This document shows positions 43,425 to 51,323 of a DNA stretch of 64,000 nt, piece by piece; the first letter of the stretch is position 1, and every line of letters begins with the position of its first letter. A model generated the notes under the pieces. It did no database searches, was not told the DNA's origin, and worked only from the letters and a program-made list of their open reading frames with translations. The stretch is from Dolichospermum compactum NIES-806. GTDB taxonomy: Bacteria; Cyanobacteriota; Cyanobacteriia; Cyanobacteriales; Nostocaceae. The translations under genes and the position numbers were made by a program. The stretch covers positions 4,267,303-4,331,302 of the forward strand of contig NZ_AP018316.1 of the NCBI RefSeq assembly GCF_002368115.1. The letters run 5' to 3'.

Positions 43425-45143
43425 TCATCTTCGCCACAATTTGATTGTCTTGTCCTTACTACCACTGATAATTAATCCCCCATCCTCCCTCATAACAACG
43501 CTAGATACTGAGTCTGTATGACCGACAAGACTAGCAATTTCCAATTTTGTGCTGATTTGCCAAATTTTCACAGTTTTATCCCAACTGCCACTAATCAGCG
43601 TTTCTCCATCAGCACTAAAAGCCACAGCCACCACTGACCAAGAATGACCTGAAAGTGTGCTAATTAATTCACCAGTGCTAACATCCCATAATTTGATTGT
43701 ATTATCACCGCTACCAGTCGCCAACAAATTAGGATGAGTGGGACTAAAAGCCACTGTCAAAACTGCCCAAGTATGACCAGAAAGAGTTGTTAATAAGTGA
43801 AAATTTCCGTCTTCTAATTTCCAGACCCGAACTGTGCGATCATAACTAGCACTAGCTAAAAGCCGTCCTTGGGGACTAAAAGCCACAGCATTTACTTGTA
43901 ATTTATGCCCTGTTAAAGTGTTCCGTGCTAAACCCGGTTTTACATCCCAGATTTTAATAGTTTTATCCCAACTACCACTAGCTAAAATTTGCCCATGAGG
44001 ATGAAATGCTAGGGATTTAACAGCGTGTGAATGTCCAGTCAAACTATGAATTTTCGTTAATGTCTTCACATCCCACAAATTGATATTTTGATCATCACTA
44101 GCTGTGGCTAAAATTGTATCATGATCATTAAAAGTAACTGCCGTTATACGTTGAGTATGTCCGATAAAGTTCCCTATTAATTGCTGATTGCTTAAATTCC
44201 ATAATTTAATACTTTTATTATCTTCACCACTAGCTAATATTTTACTATCATGACTTAATGCCACAGTATTAATAGAACTATTAATTTGATTTTTCAGAGT
44301 ATGGGAAAATTGCCAAAAATAAGTTTCAATTGGGGATAATAAAGGCAAATAATTATCTTTAATACCCAAATTATATATAAGTTGATCTGCTGATTCCCAA
44401 CGTTCTTGTAAATTATATTTTACTAGTTTATCAAGGGTTTGTCCTAAATGTTCACTAATAGGATAGGTAAGATAATCTAGCCATACCCAGCAATTATTAG
44501 TCATATCAAACAGTTCAAAAGGAGAAACTTGAGTAAGTAAATAAATACAGGTTATACCTAAACTATAAAGGTCACTAGCGAAAACTGCTTTACCTTGTGC
44601 TTGTTCTGGAGAAATATATTCTGGACTACCAACTAAATTATCGTCATCTTCATTGATATTGACAAACTTCATATTGGTAAAATCCCTTAAAACCAAATTA
44701 TTCAATAGATCTTGACTTTGATTTTTAGTCCGCAAAATAATATTTCCCGGTTGAATATTTCGGTGAATAATTTGATGATTATGAATAAACATGATCACTG
44801 GTAATAAACCTTTTAAAAGCTGCCAAATCTGAGTTTCATTAAAACCACCTTGCTTTGCTAATAAACTAGCTAAATTATCCCCCTCAATAAATTCTTGAAT
44901 TAAATAGTAATATTCATTTTCGGTAAAATGTGTAATTAAAGTAGGAATTTGGGGATGTTTACCTAATTCCGTTAACTTCTGTACCTGAAATTGAAAAATT
45001 TCCAGCGGTTGATATCGAGATAAAACTTGATAAACAACACAAGGAATTGGCGGAAATTGACTTTCATCTACAGCCAAAAAAGTCTGATAAAATCCCCCCT
45101 GACTAATCTGTTTAACTAAACAATAAACTCCATTAACTAACAC
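43425..45143 (-). CDS. Predicted pseudokinase with seven WD40 repeats
   Basis: 572 residues. Residues 8-260 have a serine/threonine-kinase fold (glycine-rich loop ISQGGFYQTF, APE-like YISPEQAQGK, ASDLYSLG), but key residues are changed. The VAIK lysine is replaced (CVVYQV, Tyr38), the HRD catalytic Asp is Asn (IHRNIQPGN, 127-134), and DFG reads DFT (154-156). Residues 288-572 are seven WD40 blades ending in LWDV/IWDV-type motifs (LASGSWDKTIKIWDV). Active cyanobacterial kinase-WD40 fusions have all three motifs, so this is probably a signalling scaffold. It is divergent from ocp, with about 200 bp between starts. Confidence 0.82.
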   Translation of the reverse strand: MLVNGVYCLVKQISQGGFYQTFLAVDESQFPPIPCVVYQVLSRYQPLEIFQFQVQKLTELGKHPQIPTLITHFTENEYYYLIQEFIEGDNLASLLAKQGGFNETQIWQLLKGLLPVIMFIHNHQIIHRNIQPGNIILRTKNQSQDLLNNLVLRDFTNMKFVNINEDDDNLVGSPEYISPEQAQGKAVFASDLYSLGITCIYLLTQVSPFELFDMTNNCWVWLDYLTYPISEHLGQTLDKLVKYNLQERWESADQLIYNLGIKDNYLPLLSPIETYFWQFSHTLKNQINSSINTVALSHDSKILASGEDNKSIKLWNLSNQQLIGNFIGHTQRITAVTFNDHDTILATASDDQNINLWDVKTLTKIHSLTGHSHAVKSLAFHPHGQILASGSWDKTIKIWDVKPGLARNTLTGHKLQVNAVAFSPQGRLLASASYDRTVRVWKLEDGNFHLLTTLSGHTWAVLTVAFSPTHPNLLATGSGDNTIKLWDVSTGELISTLSGHSWSVVAVAFSADGETLISGSWDKTVKIWQISTKLEIASLVGHTDSVSSVVMREDGGLIISGSKDKTIKLWRR

Positions 45144-45266
45144 AACTTATCTCCTAAATTCCTCTGCGTGAAAAAACGAAAACTCTACCACTAACTTTAT
45201 ATTTTGTCAATTCGTAATTTCCATTGTTTACAAAAATTAAGATTTTTATTACATTACTCTGCATAA

Positions 45267-45302
45267 GACATAAGTTCATCATAAACATTTTTAGCTTATG
45301 TC
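45267..45302 (+). promoter_or_regulatory. Dyad in the ocp upstream region
   Basis: GACATAAG (45267-45274) and CTTATGTC (45295-45302) are perfect eight-base inverted repeats with a 20-base spacer, 42 bp before the GTG of ocp. It could be an operator or an mRNA hairpin. No factor can be assigned. Confidence 0.4.
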
Positions 45303-45344
45303 TTTACAGAGACTAATAAACACATAATTTTGGAGATTCCGACT

Positions 45345-46313
45345 GTGGCTTTAACTATCCAGTCTGCTCAAACTATTTTTTCTAATACTCAAGTTCCCAG
45401 CCCTATTCCTGCAACTATAGCGTTATTCGATCAACTTAACGTTGATGATCAATTAGCTTACCTTTGGTATGCTTACACTGAAATGGGTAAAACCATTACT
45501 CCCGCAGCACCTGGAGTAGCACGCTTACAACTAGCCGAAAGTTTGCTGACCCAAATTAAGCAAATGTCTCGTGAAGAGCAAACAAAAGTGATGCGGGATT
45601 TAGCCAGCCGTGCTGATACTCCTATTAGCCGTTCCTATGGTTTCTTCAGCGTTAATACCAAACTAGCTTTCTGGTTCGAGTTAGGAGAATTGATGAAACA
45701 GGGAATCATCGCTCCTATCCCCGTTGGTTATCAAATGTCTCCCGGTGTAAAATTTGTATTAGAAGCTACACAGAAACTTGATCCAGGTCAGCAAATCACC
45801 GTATTGCGGAATACTGTAGTAGATATGGGATTTGATACTTCTGATCTTGGTCCTAGCAGTTATCCCAAAGCAGCTACAGAACCTGCTTTCCAACGGACAA
45901 CACCAGTTATTTCCTCAGTGAAAATTGACGGGATTACAGAACCTGCGGTCTTAGGCTACATTGAAGCCATGAATGCAGATAAATTTGATGATGCGATCGC
46001 ACTATTCACTACCGACGGTGCGCTACAACCACCATTCCAAAAGCCAATTGTGGGACGAGAAGCGATCACTAAATATATGCGCGAAGAAGCACAAGGACTA
46101 AACATGATGCCACAACAAGGTATCTGCGAAGTTCAACCAGACGGTTCTAAACAACTAAAGGTCACAGGAGTAGTGCAAACTCCTTGGTTTGGTGTCACAG
46201 TTGGTATGAACATTTCCTGGCGGTTTTTAATCAATCCCGATGGCAAAATCTTCTTCGTAGCCATTGATATGCTTGCATCTCCTCAAGAACTCATGAACCT
46301 ACGTCGAGTGTAA
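45345..46313 (+). CDS. ocp: Orange carotenoid protein
   Basis: 322 residues from the GTG at 45345, preceded by GGAG at 45331-45334; the TTG at 45330 would overlap that site. The N-terminal helical carotenoid-binding domain is followed by an NTF2-like domain (FDDAIALFTTDGALQPPFQ). By alignment with Synechocystis OCP the carotenoid and lock residues Trp41, Tyr44 (LWYAYTEMGKT), Trp110 (FWFELGE), Arg155 (VLRNTVVDMGF) and Trp288 (GMNISWRF) are kept, but Trp101 is Phe (YGFFSVN). OCP binds a ketocarotenoid, is photoactivated by blue-green light and quenches the phycobilisome. The linker is a few residues longer. No FRP gene is seen nearby, and the OCP subfamily is not assigned. Confidence 0.92.
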   Translation: MALTIQSAQTIFSNTQVPSPIPATIALFDQLNVDDQLAYLWYAYTEMGKTITPAAPGVARLQLAESLLTQIKQMSREEQTKVMRDLASRADTPISRSYGFFSVNTKLAFWFELGELMKQGIIAPIPVGYQMSPGVKFVLEATQKLDPGQQITVLRNTVVDMGFDTSDLGPSSYPKAATEPAFQRTTPVISSVKIDGITEPAVLGYIEAMNADKFDDAIALFTTDGALQPPFQKPIVGREAITKYMREEAQGLNMMPQQGICEVQPDGSKQLKVTGVVQTPWFGVTVGMNISWRFLINPDGKIFFVAIDMLASPQELMNLRRV

Positions 46314-46487
46314 TCAAATCATGAGGCTGTTGAAAATCAAATTTACTTGTTATTTCCACAGCCTCGCAATAATAGAGTGAAAAATATTGACACCGACCAG
46401 AAAATTTGTTATTATGAAACCGACGAGGAAGAAACATCTCTAGAGCATAAGCGCAACTAATTAAGCATCAAGCTAAGTCAGCAAATA

Positions 46488-46937
46488 ATGAAAACAGCTA
46501 TTGAGATCAACAAACTATATGAGTCTAATTACTCACAATGGCTAGAAGAGACAATTAAAAGTCTCAAATCTCGTCAATTGGGAGATATTGACTATGATAA
46601 CTTAATAGAAGAGTTAGAAGAATTGGCGAAAACCGAAAAAAGACGAGTCAGAAGTTTATTAGAACAGATTATTAGACACTTATTACTTTATCAAAATTGG
46701 CATATAGAAAAGCCTAGAAATGCTAACCATTGGGCGGCGGAAATTATTAGTTTTCGTAATCAAATTCATGAAGAATTAACAACTAACTTACGCAACCACT
46801 TAGCAGAAAATATCAATATCATTTACAGCAATGCCTTAGATTATGTTAAAACCAAAACCAAACTTACCAACTTACCAGAAATTTGTCCTTACACCTTAGA
46901 TCAGATTTTAGATAAAAACTGGTTGCCTTCATCTTAA
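46488..46937 (+). CDS. DUF29 family protein
   Basis: A 149-residue helical, charged protein with the DUF29 pattern: YESNYSQWLEETIKSLKSRQ, IDYDNLIEELEELAKTEKR and HLLLYQNWHIEKP. The family is greatly expanded in cyanobacteria and of unknown function; some relatives sit near toxin-antitoxin genes. No partner is evident here. ATG start, full length. A CGCCTGGAGCGTCTCTGCGT repeat follows at once. Confidence 0.85.
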   Translation: MKTAIEINKLYESNYSQWLEETIKSLKSRQLGDIDYDNLIEELEELAKTEKRRVRSLLEQIIRHLLLYQNWHIEKPRNANHWAAEIISFRNQIHEELTTNLRNHLAENINIIYSNALDYVKTKTKLTNLPEICPYTLDQILDKNWLPSS

Positions 46938-46979
46938 AATTTTCTCTTTGCGCCTGGAGCGTCTCTGCGTGAGATAAAT

Positions 46980-47795
46980 TCAATTCTGCCCCAAACTTGT
47001 AGATTGTTCATAAACCTTCTTCAAAGTATTCACATCTCTGACAGAAATCAAGGGCGGTTTGCGAACCTGAGAAAAATACATAGTATCAGTTTCTAGAAGA
47101 CTATGACCCCAAATACCCAAAGCATGACCAAGTTCATGACGGGCTGCTGATAGTACATATTCACCAGTTTGACTAGGACTCAGCAGAATCGTAAACCGGT
47201 GAGATAAAATATTATTTTCAGCATATAAATCATAACTAGTTAAAGCCGAACGCGCCCGTAGTATTTTACCATTAGGTTCACGCTGCAAGGGTGGTGCTTT
47301 TCGGAAGATTGTAATATCAGCAATAGCAGATTTTTCCACTATCTGCAAAGGTAAATAAATACTCCATTCTTGCACTGCTTGAGAAACACTATTAACCCAT
47401 ACTTGCGATTGTTTTTCATTAATATCAGTTGGTGTTTCTATCTTCACTTTCACCGGAAAATGTGACCAAATTAAATAACCAACTTTTGTAGATTTAATTT
47501 GATCAAAATAATCACCACTATTTGTTTTATCTTGCCATTGTGCCAGAGTTGGTGGTAAAGGATAGGATTTTGGGAGAATAGGTAAAGAAGTTAATAATTG
47601 GAAGTTTCTTTCCTGTTCCCTGTTCCCTATTCCCTGTTCCCTCGAAACAGCATTAACTTGAAAGTTAGTCAAAACAACCAGCAGTCCTGTACTTATTGCT
47701 AAAGTCAGAACTGCTGCTTGTAGTGAGCGAAATCGAACTATTAATCTTCGCCAAAAGTTGTGATTTTGGGTAATTTTTCCCATTTTCGGTTTCAA
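46980..47795 (-). CDS. Matrixin-like (M10) zinc metalloprotease, membrane-anchored or secreted
   Basis: 271 residues. An N-terminal hydrophobic helix (27-46) targets it to the envelope. The zinc motif HELGHALGIWGH (220-231) and Met-turn Met239 (TDTMYFS) define a metzincin of the matrixin type. Residues 51-63 (SREQGIGNREQE) are encoded by a GGGAACA heptamer array at 47612-47643, so a tandem repeat is translated between the anchor and the catalytic domain. An ATG four codons in is an alternative start. It follows secG on the same strand with no gap, so cotranscription is likely. Confidence 0.85.
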   Translation of the reverse strand: MKPKMGKITQNHNFWRRLIVRFRSLQAAVLTLAISTGLLVVLTNFQVNAVSREQGIGNREQERNFQLLTSLPILPKSYPLPPTLAQWQDKTNSGDYFDQIKSTKVGYLIWSHFPVKVKIETPTDINEKQSQVWVNSVSQAVQEWSIYLPLQIVEKSAIADITIFRKAPPLQREPNGKILRARSALTSYDLYAENNILSHRFTILLSPSQTGEYVLSAARHELGHALGIWGHSLLETDTMYFSQVRKPPLISVRDVNTLKKVYEQSTSLGQN

Positions 47796-48029
47796 TTATT
47801 TGGGCAACCAATTAGCACTTAAAACCACAGTTAAACCCATAAAAACTACAACTAATGCCCACGTAACTCGATTTAAAGTATTTTCGGCACTTTTGGTACT
47901 ACTAAATAATTGTGCTTGTCCACCAATAGCACCAATGCCATCACCTTTAGGACTATGTAACAAAACGAGGATAATCAAACCGAGAGCGGAAAATGCCCAA
48001 ATGCCTTGAATAATGTTAGTAATTGCCAT
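47796..48029 (-). CDS. secG: Preprotein translocase subunit SecG
   Basis: 77 residues from the ATG at 48029 (MAITNIIQGIWAFSALGLII), the normal SecG length; an earlier in-frame ATG at 48050 adds seven residues. There are two membrane helices (7-26 and 55-73) joined by the conserved loop LLHSPKGDGIGAIGGQAQLF. SecG assists SecYEG-dependent export. Its stop abuts the start of the metalloprotease gene. Confidence 0.9.
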   Translation of the reverse strand: MAITNIIQGIWAFSALGLIILVLLHSPKGDGIGAIGGQAQLFSSTKSAENTLNRVTWALVVVFMGLTVVLSANWLPK

Positions 48030-48137
48030 ATTAGAAATGTTGGTGATCAAAATTTATCAAAATTTATCAATTTTGGAGGGATTTAGCAATGCTCATTGGT
48101 GTCAACTTAGGCTATAAATAGCTTATTTGTTTAGCTT

Positions 48138-48305
48138 CCAAACCCGCCCGGAACTTAAGTTCCGGTCTAATAGCCAAAGTAAACTGAAGTTTACTCAAGA
48201 ATTTAAAAATTTTCCGGTTATTCAGTCATCTTTAGATGACTTGTGCTATTAGACTGGGAATATGGCTAACGCCACGCTACGCTATCATTCCCAGTTGGGG
48301 TTTGG
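48138..48305. repeat. Nested palindromic element with cloverleaf-like folding potential
   Basis: Outer ends CCAAACCC/GGGTTTGG-like. Perfect ten-base stem GTCTAATAGC (48165-48174) with GCTATTAGAC (48245-48254). Inside it are GTAAACT-GA-AGTTTAC (48179-48194) and GTCATC-TTTA-GATGAC (48225-48240). On the left lies GGAACTTAAGTTCC (48150-48163), on the right CTGGGAAT/ATTCCCAG (48254-48294). The rest of the 48030-48363 interval holds nothing recognised. Confidence 0.85.
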
Positions 48306-48363
48306 GTTTTACGTTAAGTTGACACCAGTGAAGCTCTTGCTTTACCCCTACCATTTTACGATT

Positions 48364-49962
48364 TTACAAACCTATTTGTACAGGAGTACGAGTTAGTTGT
48401 AAATCATATTCTGCGGCTTTAAGTAATGATCGCCCTGTCATTTCTTGTGGTTGAGATATTTGTAAAATATCTAGAATTGTCGGGGCAATGTCGGCTAATT
48501 TGCCATCATTTCTTAATACCACATTTGTTCCATATCCGGGTATTTTGGCTTTTTCACCTTCTACCAAAATTAAAGGAACTGGGTTAGTAGTATGGGCTGT
48601 CCAAGGATGACCGCCTTCATCTATCATATACTCAGCATTGCCATGATCAGCAGTAATAATTGCTGTACCACCTGCTTTACCAATAGCATCAATTAGACGA
48701 CCTAAACATTTATCTACTGCTTCAATAGCTGTGACTGTCGCTGGAATTTGTCCTGTATGCCCTACCATGTCTGGGTTAGCATAGTTCATTACAACTAGGG
48801 AATAGATACCCTTTCTGATGGCAGCGATCGCCACATCTGTCACAGCTTGTGCTGACATCGCCGGGGTTTGATCATAAGTATTCACCATTGGACTACTGAC
48901 TAATTCCCGGTCTTCTCCCTCACAGGGATCTTCTAGTCCCCCGTTAAAGAAATAAGTAACATGAGCGTATTTTTCAGTTTCAGCCGTTCTAAACTGTTTT
49001 AACCCGCGACTAGCGATAACTTCACCCAGAATATTACTCAGATTTTGCGGTGCGAAAGCCACAGAAACTGGCAATTCTGGATCATACTGGGTAAAAGTTA
49101 CAAAAGAAAGTGGTTGAATTGACTGTCTTTCAAAACCGTTAAAAGTTTGACTAACGAAGGCTTGAGTTAGTTCCCTAGCGCGGTCGGGGCGGAAATTGAA
49201 AAATATTACCCCATCACCAGATTCTACCGCGCCCGGTTGCAACCGGACTGGGAGAACAAACTCATCGGTTACACCTTTCGCGTAAGCTGCTTGCAATACC
49301 TCTACAGCCCTGAGTCCATTGCCCGCACTATCTGTTGTCATCACATCGTAGGCACATTGGACTCGATCCCAACGGTTATCACGATCCATTGCATAAAAGC
49401 GACCACTAATAGTAGTGATTTCACCGATGCCAACATGAGCTATATAGTCTTCCAACTGCTGAATGACGTTGATGGCATCCGTTGGTTTAGTGTCACGACC
49501 ATCAGTAATGGCATGAATACAAACCTGTGAAAGTCGCTGTTCCTTCGCTAAGTCAAGTAGTCCAAATAGATGGGTAATATGGGAATGCACCCCCCCATCA
49601 GAACAAAGCCCCACTAGATGTAACTTGCCATTAGCAGAACTGACTTCCTGGCAAATTTTGACAAGGGCTGGGTTTGCGGCTAAAGAACCGTCTTCTACAG
49701 CATCTGAGATCCGTACCAATTCTTGGGGTACGACTCGACCAGCGCCAATGTTCAAATGACCAACTTCCGAGTTGCCCATTTGACCTTCTGGCAACCCTAC
49801 GGCTTTTCCTGATGTGCGAATGAGGGTGTGGGGATAGACTGCCCATAAACTGTCCATAATCGGAGTTTTGGCAGCGCGAATCGCGTTTCCTCGCTCTTCC
49901 TCACAGTAGCCCCATCCATCTAGAATGACTAGCACCACAGGAGCAACAGGTGCTTTGGTCAT
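48364..49962 (-). CDS. gpmI: 2,3-bisphosphoglycerate-independent phosphoglycerate mutase
   Basis: 532 residues from the ATG at 49962 (MTKAPVAPVV); the frame extends 18 codons upstream without similarity. Alkaline-phosphatase-superfamily metal site: LDGWG with Asp14-type ligand, the phospho-acceptor Ser in GQMGNSEVGH, GRFYAMDRDNRWDR, FFNFRPDRARELTQAF, ITADHGNAEYM and HPWTAHTTNPVP. It interconverts 3- and 2-phosphoglycerate with two Mn2+ in glycolysis and carbon metabolism. Full length and single gene here, as is usual in cyanobacteria. Confidence 0.95.
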   Translation of the reverse strand: MTKAPVAPVVLVILDGWGYCEEERGNAIRAAKTPIMDSLWAVYPHTLIRTSGKAVGLPEGQMGNSEVGHLNIGAGRVVPQELVRISDAVEDGSLAANPALVKICQEVSSANGKLHLVGLCSDGGVHSHITHLFGLLDLAKEQRLSQVCIHAITDGRDTKPTDAINVIQQLEDYIAHVGIGEITTISGRFYAMDRDNRWDRVQCAYDVMTTDSAGNGLRAVEVLQAAYAKGVTDEFVLPVRLQPGAVESGDGVIFFNFRPDRARELTQAFVSQTFNGFERQSIQPLSFVTFTQYDPELPVSVAFAPQNLSNILGEVIASRGLKQFRTAETEKYAHVTYFFNGGLEDPCEGEDRELVSSPMVNTYDQTPAMSAQAVTDVAIAAIRKGIYSLVVMNYANPDMVGHTGQIPATVTAIEAVDKCLGRLIDAIGKAGGTAIITADHGNAEYMIDEGGHPWTAHTTNPVPLILVEGEKAKIPGYGTNVVLRNDGKLADIAPTILDILQISQPQEMTGRSLLKAAEYDLQLTRTPVQIGL

Positions 49963-50202
49963 AGTAAAATCGCCCTTTACTTTTTGTAATACTCGAATGA
50001 TACCATTGCTAACCAACTATGGAAGTTAAATTCAGTCGGAAAAAATCTTAAATCCCAAATTTTGTTAACCTACTGATACCAAATATTTGAGACGACTTTG
50101 ACACTCTCCGGTCTAAAGACGCGGAGATTCTATAGAGAGTTTCAGTCTATATCCCTCAGTTATCCCAGTTTCTGTCAGCGGGGTTTCCCCGCCCTTCATT
50201 GC

Positions 50203-50475
50203 TTATTTTAGATTAAGGGCAGAGCGATCTGCTTGCAGCAGCGCTTCCTGATCGCCTTGTTCTGTAAGATTATCAAGTTTATCCAGTATTCTTAAACCTG
50301 CTTCTGGGTTTCCCGTTACAGCCATTGCTTTAAATCGAGTACAGGCATCAAATTCCGCTAGAGCTATAGTAGAAAGTTCTTCAATGAGTTTATTTACACT
50401 TATACCTCTAGTTTGCGCCAGTTCTTTTAATCGGATGTGTTTTTCGTTGGGTAAGCGAATAGTTAAAGTAGCCAT
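50203..50475 (-). CDS. Ribbon-helix-helix antitoxin
   Basis: 90 residues. The N-terminal ATLTIRLPNEKHIRLKELAQ and GISVNKLIEELSTIAL form an RHH (CopG/Arc-like) DNA-binding fold, as in HicB/VapB-like antitoxins. The C-terminus would wrap the toxin. It lies 7 bp after the PIN toxin gene on the same strand, so the order is toxin first. The last ~23 codons are duplicated at 50980-51050 with three mismatches. Confidence 0.82.
   Translation of the reverse strand: MATLTIRLPNEKHIRLKELAQTRGISVNKLIEELSTIALAEFDACTRFKAMAVTGNPEAGLRILDKLDNLTEQGDQEALLQADRSALNLK
50205..50275. repeat. 71-bp direct repeat, left copy (3' end of the antitoxin gene)
   Basis: Matches 50980-51050 in the same orientation at 68 of 71 positions. 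The two copies bracket the PIN/RHH module. Confidence 0.9.
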
Positions 50476-50482
50476 TTTTTGT

Positions 50483-50905
50483 TTAACTCCTAATAATTTC
50501 TTCCGGTCTTAATATTGATAAGTTAGGAAATACGAGTTCAGCATTTTGGAAGTCTTTAACATTTTTGGTGACAATAATTTGAGCATTACCAGCAACCGCT
50601 AATTCAATTAAATGGTTGTCAGCTTCATCTTTTAAATTAGGTCGCCATAAGTAGTAAATTGATATCCATTGACTGACATTTATAAATGATGCAAGTAAAG
50701 TATAAATTTCTGTGTTAGTTAGAGAACATTGGCTGATAATTTCTTCTCGCTGCATGACTGATTCATACTCTAAAAATAAAGCATTTCCCATCAAAGGCTG
50801 ATATTCTCCTTTCAAACAGCGTCGAATTAGTTCCCGACTAGAACCTTTTGATCCAATAAGCGCACTAATAAAAACGCTTGTATCTACCACAATTTTAATC
50901 GCCAT
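50483..50905 (-). CDS. PIN-domain ribonuclease toxin
   Basis: 140 residues of the PIN-family toxin subgroup (COG1569-like). Acidic active-site residues are expected at Asp8 (VVDTSVF), Glu in FLEYESV, Asp in LKDEADNHLIELA and the C-terminal VTKNVKDF region. The sequence ALIGSKGSSRELI is typical of this subgroup. With the RHH antitoxin 7 bp downstream it makes a type II toxin-antitoxin operon. The RNA target is unknown. Full length. Confidence 0.85.
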   Translation of the reverse strand: MAIKIVVDTSVFISALIGSKGSSRELIRRCLKGEYQPLMGNALFLEYESVMQREEIISQCSLTNTEIYTLLASFINVSQWISIYYLWRPNLKDEADNHLIELAVAGNAQIIVTKNVKDFQNAELVFPNLSILRPEEIIRS

Positions 50906-51323
50906 GTGGCTATGATAGCATATATGCTGTCATTAGAGAAAATATTGGTCTTCGTACTGAGTTTTTTTGCTTTCGTACTATTTTAGATTAAAGGCAGAGC
51001 GATCTGCTTGCAGCAGCGCTTCGCGATCGCCTTGTTCTGTAAGATTATCATGCAAATGCTTAAGATCACGAATTTGCATGAGTCATTAAGAAAATATAAA
51101 ATACCCTAAATACACACAAAAAGTTTGTACTTTTATAAAGTATAATTAAGAAAAAGATAAATAAATCTAGCTAGATAGGCTTATTTCTTCACCTATTGTC
51201 CCTAGATCCGGTTAAAGTTTCTTTCTAAACTAAAAAGTACCATTTTCCGGTGCCAACAACTAAGTTAGCATTCAGGATCAAAGCGACGATGTAAAATTCC
51301 CAGTTGAAGAGGCAAATAAAGGC
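50906..51323. other. Intergenic interval with the second copy of the antitoxin end
   Basis: Besides the repeat at 50980-51050, there is no gene. GCAAATGCTTAAGATCACGAA and CGAATTTGCATGA make a loose inverted pair near 51053-51080. The remainder is AT-rich and would hold the promoter of the AarF gene. Confidence 0.4.
50980..51050. repeat. 71-bp direct repeat, right copy (antitoxin 3' end relic)
   Basis: On the minus strand it encodes DNLTEQGDREALLQADRSAF and a stop, against DNLTEQGDQEALLQADRSAL in the intact gene. One mismatch cluster creates a HIP1 GCGATCGC. No other part of an antitoxin gene accompanies it. Confidence 0.9.
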
